Part shown: piece after piece, positions 1-9,248 of the stretch
Numbering within the stretch: the first letter of the stretch is position 1
How the letters are laid out: each line of letters opens with the position of its first letter
Assembly: GCA_040285825.1 (NCBI GenBank)
Contig: JAUPSS010000004.1
Location: forward strand, 2,646,550 to 2,710,549
Length of the DNA stretch: 64,000 nt
Direction: 5' to 3'
Source: Eukaryota sp. TZLM1-RC
Taxonomy: Eukaryota > Metamonada: BaSk clade
The notes under the pieces: generated by a model
What the model saw: only the letters and a program-made list of their open reading frames with translations
Database searches by the model: none
Told to the model about the DNA's origin: nothing
Position numbers and translations under genes: made by a program

Positions 1-69
1 CCAAGTATCATAGCAAGTGTTTTCAGTGTTCTATATATGATGTCATTCAACCCTGTTGAGTTACTTTCC

Positions 70-252
70 TCATTTATGTCCTAATCCTTGGATTTCAATT
101 TTTCGTTGACCAATAGGAGCATACGTTGTTGTTTTCATAGGAACCCGTGGAGCCATTGTTTCGTCCATCATGAGCACAAGTCGAGGATGGTTTTTCTTTA
201 CTCTGCACCAATACTGAATTAGTTTCCACACCAACAGTAAATTCTTTCTCAT
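70..252 (-). pseudogene. pogo/Tigger-like DDE transposase fragment
   Basis: This 60-codon open segment carries the block around the first catalytic aspartate of DDE_1 (pogo/Tigger) transposases: a run of hydrophobics, then M-D-E-T, a short variable stretch, P-I-G-Q-R-K and G-L-G-H-K. In the family this reads MDET...G.K.....G.EK. No start, flanking helix-turn-helix or remaining catalytic residues are in frame, so it is a relic. A second relic of the same superfamily lies at 1865-2681 on the same strand. The order of blocks along the strand (HTH, third-Asp block, then this first-Asp block) is wrong for one collinear gene, so at least two copies or a rearrangement are involved. Confidence 0.5.
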
Positions 253-1864
253 TGAAGTGCATTCTTTTCAGCGATTTATTGTCTTTGCAATTGATCTACG
301 AAGTCCAGACACTAGTCAGTGTTCCATATTTTCAATGGCAAATGTAAAAGAATCATGTATTTGTTAAAAAACTGTAAATGAATGGGAGTATGAGTTGATT
401 TTCAAAGAAAACTCTAGATCATGAAGAAGGCCCAGTGAACAAATTCACTCTTTATTACACTTTATCTTTATCATCAAAATAGGAGAGTGTAGCAAGAGCT
501 TCGGTTACAAAGTGGTAAAATTTACATAGTATTGTAGAGTACTTTGGTTATGTAGTGGCGAATTATTTGAAACGATTCAGAGCTGAACTTAAGGAAGGGT
601 TTAAATTTACAAGAATACAAATGGGCGAACTCAGAACCATTTTTTGCTTTGTTGATGTGGGATCATCAGCATTTTCATGAATTTCCAAACGCTTTTGAAG
701 TTTGTTAGTAGTTGAATAATCATTCTATGGTTTCACTTGAAGCTGTTATGTTTTATGGCAGAATTGACATTTTCACTCAGTTGCACAACGCTAATTTTTA
801 TCACTAGGAATTAAAGAAATGCTTGAAAGCGTTGGTGCTACGAAATTTATTCAAATCATCGGTGATGATGCTTGTGGTGGTGGCTGCTGTCGGAACAGTG
901 ATTGGAAAAATTCTAGAATTTCTGCTGTGACGTGCAACTTCCACATGTTGATCCTTTCCTTGAAAATATGAATTTTACATTAGTTACTTTCTTACCGCTA
1001 CGCAAGACATTGTTCATGTTCTGAAAAAACTTCATATAATCATTGACCTATGGAACGCCATTTCGAACTTGCTGAGTATGTGGTGAAAGAACAAAGCACA
1101 ACAACAAACTATTGTTCAAAGTTAACCCGCTTCAAAGGTATGAACAAGTCCAATGCCACCCGATATAAAAAGAGCATCTTGCTTATTGGTTTAACCTTTC
1201 TTTATAAATAATTGTTGTTGAAATTTGCACACTGTTACCAAATAGTGCATTCGTATGAACACACAATATTTACAAATAGCTGGGAATTGTTAAATTGGGA
1301 ACATTTCAAAATGCGCCCAAAATTCCCACTATTTTTTGAACCAATTTTAATCTAGGGTACCATTATTTTGTCTAGGTCCCAGTATTAAACTAACACGCTC
1401 AGACTTGACTCCAAATTGAGTCTAACTCTTTATAAACTTACCATATTCCGAAAAAAAGGACTCACAAAATATGGCAACTAAAAAACTTGGCGAATATTCA
1501 AATCTCTTGTAAAATTCGCCATTAGTTTCCACCGATCATATCTTTTTTAAAAAATTCAAAGATTCAAAAGAAGTAGATGTATTTCAAGATCAATAACATA
1601 AAGTTAAACAATAATACCATCCTTTTCTGAAGACAATTCATCTCCATCAATCCATTCCGGTCGATTTGCTGCTTCAAATACAACTTCGTTACCACCATTT
1701 TTTTTTCATCAAACTGTGCTCAAAGGTTTCAATAATCCATTCTCCAATTTTTTGGTTTAATAATGGAAGTGGCTACATCTAAGTTTACATTTTTTGGTTG
1801 AGTACCAGCATTGAAATCTTTGGAGAAGTTTCTCTGGGCACCAAACTGTAAATTTTGACTTCAG
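253..1864. other. No recognisable gene; decayed AT-rich DNA
   Basis: I see no supported ORF, RNA gene or terminal repeat in this stretch. It lies between two pogo-like transposase relics and may be degenerate transposon interior, but I cannot align it to anything by eye. Confidence 0.4.
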
Positions 1865-2681
1865 TTAATCTTTGAATGGTTTATTTACAGCAACATCCAA
1901 AATAGAAAAATGATGGGTTGCCTTGACATGAATTTCGTAGAAGTCAAGATTGAGTTCTGAGATGAAGGTTTTCAGCTGCTTTATGCTATGAGACCACTGA
2001 TGATCCCAAAAATGTGTAGCTTTGAAGCCATATATTTCCACCTGACCATTTCCCTGAAGCTCTTGACGTTTTTTCATAAGGTATGGCCTACAATTTTTCG
2101 GCTATACTCCAAAGTTGTTTTTTATTTGGAAATTTTGTAGTATTTCGATTCTTTTTACTACTGGGTCCGTTAGCACAATTTACAAGATTAAATTTTTCAA
2201 AGTATTTGTTCAAGAAGCTGCGGTCAGACCAGACCAAATTGTTTGAATGGGTAACAAATTGCCAATTGAGTTCACTATCAATCAGCTTTCGGTCAGTGGT
2301 TGCTTTTCGTTGGCACCAACCCAATTGGTTACGTACAACACATTCGGCCCATTTGGTAGATAAAGTTAATGCTCCACTTTGAAGTTGAGGACCAAGACCC
2401 ATGTGCTTGGCAGTGGCATTCCCAAGACTAACTACGGTCAGTGGGGTCAATTTTCCTCCAGCCTCTCGTGTTGCCTTAATTAAATTCAGCAAAAAAGTAT
2501 TGACGTTGGACGGTAGCAAAGTTGGTCTTCCTTTTCTAGGTCTATCATAAAAGAGCTTCTTGCATTTTTCTTTTAAATTTTCTTCCTTAATCTTCTTCAT
2601 TACGCACAAGGCTTGAATTTTGTCAAATTCATTAATCAATTTTTTCCAAAATGATTCATCAAAACTGATTCTAGGAAGCAA
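1865..2681 (-). pseudogene. pogo/Tc1-like transposase relic (HTH plus C-terminal DDE block)
   Basis: Two open segments on the minus strand. The upstream one (2088-2681) shows the CENP-B/Tc5-type DNA-binding region of DDE_1 transposases: a P-R-K-G-R-P-T-L-L motif, a helical stretch, then W-A-E-C-V-V-R-N-Q-L-G-W-C-Q-R-K-A-T-T, matching the family pattern WA..LL.R.GF.KRKATT. The downstream one (1865-2077) contains L-D-V-A-V-N-K-P-F-K, the block around the third catalytic aspartate. The central catalytic core that should lie between them is missing, so the copy is internally deleted and frame-broken. I could not find terminal repeats. It is a dead element; the superfamily call is firm, the exact family is not. 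Confidence 0.6.
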
Positions 2682-3511
2682 CTCACAAGTTTCCTAAAAA
2701 GAAGCAAAATCATGTCATTTTTTTGTCAAAACAATGTCTGAAAAAGGCTGTCAGTGTCAATAATGGTTTAGATCTTTTGATTTTGAACATAAAACCTTTT
2801 AAATTGAAGTTTAAATACATCAATAGTCAATGACGACACAACAGCGGAATCGACTAGGGCCTGCATTTCGGTTCTCCAGCGTCCAACAGTTGTGTTGGTT
2901 AATGATAAATGAGTAAACTTTCTAAAAGCATCAGCGATTCAATTTTTCGGATGCGAGACAAGCTATAAGGCAACATGAAACTTATTTTCACAAGAATTGC
3001 AATTGTACACAAAAGGTGATGACAATTTTGGTAAGATATTGAAGTTTAAATTTGAATGAGAATTTGAAGGATTAATAACATGAGAAAATTGGCATGTCAA
3101 AGCACCAACATCATCTAAATAGTATAGCAAGTAGATGTTCATCTGCGTCCAAGACAGTGACAATTTTCGGGGGGGGGATTCAACTTGCAATGACTCAATG
3201 AGCACTCTTACTTGGAAGTCATGAGAAGACGTTTGCGGTTGTTGAACATGTGAGATCCAGGTTTTGGCGCAAAAGGATGACGTTATATAAATTTTCCACG
3301 CAATGAATTAAATTTGTGAAGTTGGAAAATATCATCTTTTTCAAAAATCAGTAATTGCGTAAGTGTATTATTTGGTTATTTGGAAGCGATTACTTAAGTC
3401 CGGTTCGAATCTTGACGTCGAATTCTTTCTTAATTAAATGAAATAAAATAAATAAAATTAAATCTGTTCAATAACTACTTCCAATCAATTAAGAGGGAAT
3501 CTCTCAATATG
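2682..3511. other. No recognisable gene
   Basis: Short ORFs exist here, such as an 80-codon one on the minus strand near 2963-3205, but none has a motif, a paralogue in the window or convincing coding character. A G homopolymer sits near 3170. Confidence 0.35.
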
Positions 3512-3519
3512 ATTAAAAC

Positions 3520-3542
3520 CAGGGCTTGTCAAAATCGAATCG
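3520..3542 (+). repeat. hAT left terminal inverted repeat
   Basis: 23-bp TIR, exact inverse of 4648-4670. The host octamer ATTAAAAC precedes it directly. Confidence 0.9.
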
Positions 3543-3719
3543 TCGATTAATCGTCTGGTCATATCTTTGTCCGATGGATTATTGCGATTATCTCGATTAA
3601 TCTTAGCTTAATCGGTGATTAACAAACAAATTAGTCTACAAAAAAATGATCAAAAAATTATTTATAAATACTGCCATAAATAAACAAATGACTAGTTCTT
3701 AGGTTCCTGATTATCTTCT

Positions 3720-4342
3720 TCACTCCACTCATCACGACAGATACTTCTTAAAGACTGAAGGCCCCACAATTCTCTATTATACTTCAAGAACAGCAAATTC
3801 AAAGAAAGTGCAAATTCAGATTGCACTTTGACACTGAGTGTGGAGTCAAACCAATGGTCGTTTTTGCTAGAGAAAACAATCTCTCGACCTCGTTGCTAGT
3901 TGGACAGACAAACGATAGGTCAATATATTGAGACCAACTTTTTTGACAACTCTCGTGCTTCTCGTCTTTGACTGAAAGTTCTCTTGCGAGACACTTCTGC
4001 TACGTCTTCTTGGTTCACATCCTTTCTGAATCGAGTCAATGATTCTGCTTCCTCGAGTGTTAAGGATTGTTCTTCTCCTCCACGAACTTTCAGCACCGCA
4101 TTCTCAAAAAGACCAAATTCTTCATTTATGGCAGCACCTACAGAAATATAGTGGTTCATTGTAGGATAGTCCTTGTGTTGTGCATCGATGATTGTGATCA
4201 CGTCAGCAATTGACAGGTTTCTCTCCTGCAATGCATTGTTGACTACTTCCAGATCAGGAACAAGCAGCAAAAATGCATGTAGATTTCGTTCAGCAGTTGG
4301 AGATAGCATTAACTGTATGATCTCATCGTCCATCGTCTTCAT
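3720..4342 (-). pseudogene. hAT transposase C-terminal remnant, frameshifted
   Basis: The first 140 codons (3920-4342) are open. Immediately after their stop, another frame continues with C-P-T-S-N-E-V-E-R-L-F-S-L-A-K (about 3850-3935), which matches the hAT dimerisation-domain signature (PTS..SERVFS.AG). A third frame gives L-N-L-L-F-L-K-Y-N-R-E-L-W (about 3770-3830), matching the terminal LLFLK.N..LW block. At least two frameshifts therefore separate recognisable pieces. The BED finger and the catalytic core are absent. The remnant lies wholly inside the TIR-bounded element at 3520-4670. The product would be non-functional. Confidence 0.75.
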
Positions 4343-4647
4343 GACACCATAAAGTTCAAATTAGGATCGTGCCATATCGAATTTGGGAAGTCCAGCGTGT
4401 AGTGTTGGCACGCTTTGATCAGCAAAATTCAAAATCATGGCGGCCTTGCTGCTGCATAATCGTTTAAATAAATGGTCAATGAATTCAAGATTGTGTCTGT
4501 GATTCCTCACTCATTATTCTTTCATTATACACCTATAATAAGTACAACTCAACTTCTGCATCTAGAAAATATACACAAAAACATTAATATTATTTAAATA
4601 ACCACAATAAATAATCGGCGATTAATCGTCGATTTTTTATCCGCTAG

Positions 4648-4670
4648 CGATTCGATTTTGACAAGCCCTG
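4648..4670 (-). repeat. hAT right terminal inverted repeat
   Basis: 23-bp TIR, exact inverse of 3520-3542. A second copy of the octamer ATTAAAAC follows it directly. Confidence 0.9.
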
Positions 4671-4678
4671 ATTAAAAC

Positions 4679-5050
4679 CATAGAAGTAGCACTATAACTT
4701 AGTTTAATTAGTGAGTTTGGGGAAAGGAAGTCATTTTTGTGATTGATTGTGAAACAGAACAACACAACGATTGTATATTCATTAAAACAATTTTTATTTG
4801 AATAACTGAAGTAACAGCATCGTATTATTGTTACATATTATCAATTCGGAATACTGAATAAATAATATAAACTATAAATAAAAATAAAATCAATAAAATA
4901 ATTCAGATTAGAATAATCAATAATCTAAAATATCAAAAAAATAAATAAATAAAATATATCAAAGAAAGAATAATAAATAATGTAAAATATAAGCAAAAAT
5001 AAAATAAATAAGATAAACAATATAATTACAATATGAGGAACGTTCAAAAG
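4679..5050. other. Very AT-rich tract, TAAA-type low complexity
   Basis: Largely repeats of AAATA/AATAA. It lies directly after the 3' end of the minus-strand LINE fragment at 5063-5776 and could be its 3' tail, since many LINEs end in A-rich or simple repeats. No gene seen. Confidence 0.45.
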
Positions 5051-5062
5051 AATTTTCAATGA

Positions 5063-5790
5063 TCAGTATTCACTCTTATCGACAAATTTAATTAGCAATA
5101 ATTCTATAATATGAGCGTATTGGACGGCTCTCCCTACGGAGTTCTTAGACATTTGTAATCTATTTATAATGGCAAATTGAATCCGAGAACGCCATAAAAA
5201 AGCAAATCTTTTCATTGTTTTTTCTTTCACCATTTTTTGGAAGTCATTCAAAAAAGTTTCTGCTTCAACTGATAAACTTCCGTTTATCGAAAATGGGAAA
5301 GCAATAAAAACTAGCTGTGTATTTCTACCAGCATTAGCTTCGTCAATATCTTTATTATATTTTATATGTTTTTCTTTACTCACAGGATTAAGTTTTCTTC
5401 TGTGAACCAAAGTATGATTTGCAATATTACATGAGACAAAGTCAACAATATTTTCAGAGTTATCAATTCAATCACAGTATACATCACCTCTATCATTAGA
5501 AGCAGAATTATTCAGAAAAAGTGTTTCCTTCAGCAGAGGCTCTTTGATACATGATATTCTTGCAGTTTGTGCCATATTGAAAACAGTGTCTCTAACAGCA
5601 TCATGTAATGAAGAACGACAAGTTATCAATTTAGAGCAATTTAGAGCATGGCGCAAAGTGAGTTGAGGTAAATTCGAACAAATACATTTTTCTGTTGATG
5701 ATAATTGATTAATGGGGTTATCCAAATATAATCTCAGTTTTGTTACAAACCCTTCATTAGTAGCACACAATCCCAATCTACACTCACTTG
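5063..5790 (-). pseudogene. 5'-truncated LINE copy, CCHC plus restriction-like endonuclease end
   Basis: Two minus-strand open segments (5468-5776 and 5063-5410) are collinear parts of one reading frame separated by a TGA. The TGA stands where the sister copy at 53283-53797 has Trp, in the context D-V-Y-C-D-W. Features: a zinc-knuckle-like C-I-C-(x9)-H-A-L-N-C, then H-D-A-V-R-D, then D-R-G-D-V-Y-C-D and D-F-V-S-C-N. This layout (CxC...H...C, RHD-like, then R-x-D with a following DxxS/T-x-D) is the C-terminal restriction-like endonuclease region of R2/NeSL-type non-LTR retrotransposons. Reverse transcriptase is absent, so the copy is 5'-truncated, typical of LINE insertion. Its 3' side runs into AT-rich DNA. 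Confidence 0.65.
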
Positions 5791-5840
5791 TTATGCCAAT
5801 GTTTGTTGTGTTCTTTGTGTTTCAGTTCTGAAACGGAAAA

Positions 5841-5992
5841 GCGGCCGCCAGGAATCGAACCCGGATCTGAATGTTTTTTTTGTTATCAGGAGGGAGGAAC
5901 AGTTTCAAAAAAAGGGAGGAACAGAGTTCCTTATCAGGGATGACGAATCATGATAGATGAAGTATCCTGTCTTTCCACTAGACGACAGTCGA
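5841..5992 (-). tRNA. tRNA-like block with pol III A- and B-box motifs; probable pseudo-tRNA or SINE
   Basis: On the minus strand a D-arm-like segment (GTCTAGTGG, 5970s) resembles a pol III A box. About 100 nt downstream a perfect B-box GGTTCGATTCC sits in a good T-arm (CCGGG/CCTGG stem). A candidate anticodon loop CTTCATC would give anticodon UCA, with four of five stem pairs, but position 37 is a pyrimidine. The acceptor halves pair at only five of seven positions, and the variable region would be about 85 nt. A working tRNA is therefore unlikely. It could be an intron-containing or degenerate tRNA, or a tRNA-derived SINE. It lies ~50 bp upstream of the LINE fragment at 5063-5790, on the same strand. 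Confidence 0.35.
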
Positions 5993-6044
5993 TGCCTTTA
6001 AAATAATCAACATAATTTGACGAATTTTATTAGGGAAAATTGCA

Positions 6045-6299
6045 TCAAACAACCCCATTTCTCCCTTTCGCGAACAAGAAATTCCCATTTTCATATCTTA
6101 CAAACATTCCTTTCCCAACAAGAGCGAGTTGATATATAGAGTTTGAAAATACGCCCTGCAAATCAACAAGCAGTTCGTACCTTTCAAGGGAAACAACACC
6201 ACCAGATAAGCTGTTAATTACTCCGATACGTGAAACAAATGCTGGAACTGTAACTTTTATTGAACACCACAACAGCGGAGTATTTACAAGATGTTTCAT
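6045..6299 (-). CDS. Short unassigned ORF, possibly a fragment
   Basis: 84 codons starting at an ATG. I recognise no domain. There is a hydrophobic and beta-rich pattern but no signal peptide or clear membrane helix. Its neighbours are all decayed mobile DNA (tRNA-like block downstream, zinc-knuckle fragment upstream), so it is more likely a relic of a larger element ORF than a host gene. Confidence 0.25.
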   Translation of the reverse strand: MKHLVNTPLLWCSIKVTVPAFVSRIGVINSLSGGVVSLERYELLVDLQGVFSNSIYQLALVGKGMFVRYENGNFLFAKGRNGVV

Positions 6300-6415
6300 G
6301 GCTTTAGGTGCTTCTGAATAACAGTGATGTGTTAGAATTGATACAAGACCACAGATCCTCTATTGAAAACACAGAACGTGTTGGAACTGATGGAAACCAG
6401 AAACTCTTTATTTAA

Positions 6416-6673
6416 GAAACAAGATATGAAACAGTACCAGAAGAATATGCACAGGACTTTATTGAACAACCCAGAGATCAAGATGAAGGTGAAGCAAAGA
6501 CTACTGCGTCAAAAAAGCGTAGTTATCGCTGTGGCAACTGCTTGATGTCAGGTCATAGGGCTCCTCAGTGTCCAAATCCAAGAAAAGACACGAAGGAAAA
6601 ACGAAGATATTGGTGTTCAAAGTGTGGTCAAGGTCATAAAGCAAATAATTGTAGCAGGGATCTGAATCAATAA
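6416..6673 (+). pseudogene. Fragment with two CCHC zinc knuckles
   Basis: An 85-codon open stretch without its own ATG. Acidic and basic residues are followed by two retroviral-type zinc knuckles, both with C-x2-C-x4-H-x4-C spacing: C-G-N-C...G-H...C at about 6528-6570 and C-S-K-C-G-Q-G-H...C at about 6613-6654. It ends at TAA shortly after the second knuckle. Such paired knuckles occur at the C-terminus of Gag and of some MULE-type transposases. With no other domain visible I cannot choose. It is probably the tail end of a broken mobile-element gene. Confidence 0.5.
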
Positions 6674-6752
6674 TATATCAATTGATTTCGTGTCAACAAG
6701 TGTTTCTGGTTGGATTTTGAAAATGCAAATGCATTTGAGGTTGGGAAATTGA

Positions 6753-7000
6753 ATGAAAATTGAAATTGACAGATGTTGGATTTTGAAAACTGAAATTGCG
6801 TTTGGTGTATTTTGTCGATTTGTCACTATCCAACGCCGAAAAACAGAAGCTAAAAAATATGAAGAACAATTGGTACATTTAGATAGAGTCGAACATGTTA
6901 AATATCAGTTTGTGCCTTGTTCTATTTTTCTTTTTGGCACTATTGGGTTTTCAGGACTGCATTGTTTTGAAAATTATAAAACAGTTCCGCCAAAAAGATG
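6753..7000 (+). pseudogene. LINE fragment, post-endonuclease segment
   Basis: The translation contains R-K-T-E-A-K-K-Y-E-E-Q-L and H-V-K-Y-Q-F-V-P, closely matching the corresponding segment of the longest LINE copy (18617-19969), where K-K-K-I-K-K-Y-E-E and H-V-K-Y-Q-F-V-P follow the endonuclease motif. The fragment has no start. It is followed at once by an inverted piece of the LINE 3' end (7043-7120) and then another plus-strand sliver, so the locus is a mosaic. Confidence 0.55.
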
Positions 7001-7042
7001 TCGTAAAAATTTCATCTTGCTGTTTGAATTTTTTTAATTATC

Positions 7043-7120
7043 AATTTAATTAAAAACCTATAAATCAACATCTAAAAAATCCATCTCTTCCAAAACAAAA
7101 CAACTAGATGCAATCTGTGT
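7043..7120 (-). repeat. LINE 3'-terminal module, inverted relative to its left neighbour
   Basis: Contains the inverse of GGAGA-ATGGAT-TTTAGATGTTGATTTA, which encodes the recurrent C-terminal E-M-D-F-L-D-V-D-L. The same module occurs near 34780, 37370, 43910 and 52720. A plus-strand sliver of another LINE segment follows at about 7135-7195. Confidence 0.55.
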
Positions 7121-7178
7121 GCATTCTATTTGATTACAATTGTTTTTTGCATTTTCAGGTCTATTCCAACAATGATTT

Positions 7179-8127
7179 CTAAAGCCCTTTTTGCTTTTGC
7201 CAAAAAAATCTTCCAGTACGTTGTTTCACAATTTCAACAAAAGAAAAAGCAAGAGGTCTCAGTGAGCCATGAAAGGAAACTGCAAATGGACACAGGACAT
7301 AATGCGTATGCGATTCTGCATTCAATGATAACAATTTTGCTTTGTATTTGTCATTTTTGGCTTTGTTGGAAACAAATAAAAAACCTTTATATTTTAATTG
7401 AGCCATTGGTATTAAGGAATCATTACACACATCAATTGTTATTACATCCGTAATAATGGTAGTACCTTCAAGATCTTCAAACGTTAAATCACCCCTATTT
7501 CGACCAAACAAATTCAAAGTATCTTCACCATTCAAACGGGAGAGTGCTGGTGCTATATAGGAAATGATTCTATGTGAATTTGACCAACAATAGAGTTGAT
7601 CTCTTACTGCATCATGAACTTTTGATCGGAAAGTACTAAAATGTTTACAATTGAATAGATGATTTGGAGAAATTTTTGATCCACATTTACAAATCAATTT
7701 ATGTGGCAGGTTATCAGGCCAAATGAAACAACGAAAGCGCATTGTACAAGAAAACTCGGTATCATCCAAAAAAGACCATAAATTTGAGAAATATGAGTAA
7801 TTTAACACGAAGAGGAACTGTTTTTGGGCATCTAACAAAAAATTTGCGAAAGCAGGATTATCTTCTTTGGCCGAGCCAAGACGAACATCCAAATCTTCAA
7901 AAATTATTGTTAACTTTTGTTGCAATTTTTTAACACAATACCTCAAATTAACTAGTGTTCTAGATGGTATTTCTTGAACATTGTCAGGAAAACATTTACT
8001 CCAGATTTCCAAGGGCAAACAATCAAAGGAGTTTTCAAGGTCTCTGAGATAATTATTGCTTGTAAAATTCAATAAATCATCATCATTGAGAAAACGGTTG
8101 CAAAATTCAAAAACAAAATTTTCCCTT
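7179..8127 (-). pseudogene. 5'-truncated LINE copy, third subfamily
   Basis: A 297-codon open frame on the minus strand, openable further upstream to about 8127. It parallels the 450-codon copy at 18617-19969: ...I-W-S-K-C-F-P..., then M-R-F-R-C-F-I-W-P, a C-K-C-G-(x6)-H-L-F-N-C knuckle, V-H-D-A-V-R-D-Q, R-N-R-G-D-L, and I-T-D-V-I-T-I-D-V-C followed by a K-Y-K-A-K-L helix. This is the CCHC plus restriction-like endonuclease end of a non-LTR retrotransposon. The RT is missing. Sequence differences from the other copies indicate a separate subfamily. Its 3' end runs into a plus-strand LINE sliver at about 7135-7195. Confidence 0.6.
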
Positions 8128-8192
8128 CACCAAGAACAGCAGCTTGACAGAGAATAGACGATTTAGTGAAATTAACAGTGAGTTCAATAAAT

Positions 8193-9203
8193 CAGCGTGG
8201 CACCTTTTTGCTTTCGCGAATGAAAAAAACGCATTTTTTGTTGATTTTGAGGACCATTTCTTAAAAACAAATTCTCATTACTCCAATATCACCTTATCTT
8301 TCCTTCTTCTCTTCTGTCATGCCTCGCAAACGAGACATCGCTTGGGATTACGTCATAGAACTTTCCTGTGATGACTCTGACCCAGATTGTACAATAAATC
8401 TTGATTCGCCCGAAGTTATTCCTATTGAAAAAATTATACACACCAATGTGTTTATTGCTCCTTGAAGTACACTCCAGGTTCCGCTACGCGCATCAAAGAC
8501 CATATTGTGGGAGTTCCACCAGGAGAGAGAAGCAACATCTCTGTTTGCATGGAGGCTCCCAGAAAAACAATAATGAAACCTTTAAATACTCAGCTTGACA
8601 CACTATCTTCTGCAAAGAAACGGCTCTCTTTTATATCTCAAGGTACTCCTATAAAAAACCATTAGATAAATTTTTTTAGGAGAAAGAAAATTTTAATGCT
8701 ATGATCTGGTGGCAGCACTTTGGTTGTGACGCACCTGAGCTTCAGAGTGGTGTCCCAATTTGTGTCTGCTTCTGCAAATGAGAGATTGTGGAGTCTACAT
8801 GATTGGATTCATTCTAAGCGTAGAAAAAATTCTAAAAAAATTCTAAGCGTAGACTCACTGAAGTGCGTGTAAACAAATTAATAGCAGTGTATGATTTCCT
8901 GGCAAGTTGTCGTCAAGAAGAAGATTCTGAAGAAGACAACAAGACGGAAGATTGTATCGAAATATTGAATGTTTGCTGTCAGCTGTTAGAAGAAGAAGAT
9001 TGAGAGTCCTAGTTTCTAAGGCAATGAACTGATCTATTGTTGGTGTTTTAGTTTTACAATAAATTATAGTTACAATGTGTTTATTTGTTACATATAGTAT
9101 GGAAGTTCATCCAAATTAGAATATTCATTTGAAAAAAGCGCAGCCCTGACGAAAAATACGCGTTTTTTCAAAAAAACGCATTTTCGTTGGGGGTGCAACT
9201 CTG
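8193..9203 (+). mobile_element. Second hAT-like element, internally deleted, with 8-bp TSD
   Basis: A 1011-bp unit flanked by a perfect 8-bp direct repeat, CAATAAAT, at 8185-8192 and 9204-9211. The ends are imperfect inverted repeats: CAGCGTGGCACC at the left and, inverted, CAGAGTTGCACC at the right (10 of 12 match), both followed by runs of A/T and ACGC-type motifs. The interior encodes the N-terminal BED finger and the C-terminal dimerisation block of a hAT transposase, with the catalytic middle deleted. The family differs from the element at 3520-4670. Confidence 0.8.
8319..9003 (+). pseudogene. hAT transposase, N- and C-terminal pieces joined by deletion
   Basis: Starts M-P-R-K-R-D-I-A-W-D-Y, as BED-type hAT proteins do. 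After a frameshift near 8463 it continues Y-T-P-G-S-A-T-R-I-K-D-H-I-V-G-V-P, matching the BED-finger pattern (GG..R.K.HL.G). After more frame changes, S-A-N-E-R-L-W-S-L-H-D-W-I-H-S-K-R-R (about 8780-8825) matches the C-terminal dimerisation signature (S..ER.WS.....H...R.RL). It ends in an acidic tail at 9003. The DDE core of several hundred residues is gone, so no active transposase could be made. Confidence 0.7.
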
Positions 9204-9248
9204 CAATAAATATCTATACTCTACTTTTTCTATTCTTCCCACTCATTG

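Larger units (their letters stand above)
3520..4670 (-). mobile_element. Internally deleted hAT DNA transposon with TIRs and 8-bp TSD
   Basis: A complete 1151-bp element. Its ends are perfect 23-bp terminal inverted repeats beginning CAGGGCTTGTCAAAATC (3520-3542, inverted at 4648-4670). It is flanked by an identical 8-bp direct repeat, ATTAAAAC, at 3512-3519 and 4671-4678; 8-bp target duplications are the hallmark of hAT transposons. Subterminal TCGATTAATCG-type motifs recur just inside both ends. The interior encodes only the C-terminal part of a hAT transposase on the minus strand, so the element is non-autonomous. Perfect TIRs and an intact TSD suggest a fairly recent insertion. Confidence 0.9.

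Noticed and set aside
3400-3420. B-box-like GGTTCGAATC, possible tRNA
   Set aside because: T-stem has mismatches, no acceptor partner or A box could be found upstream.
5841-5992. Functional selenocysteine tRNA (UCA anticodon)
   Set aside because: Variable region far too long, acceptor stem mismatched, pyrimidine at position 37; kept only as a tRNA-like block.
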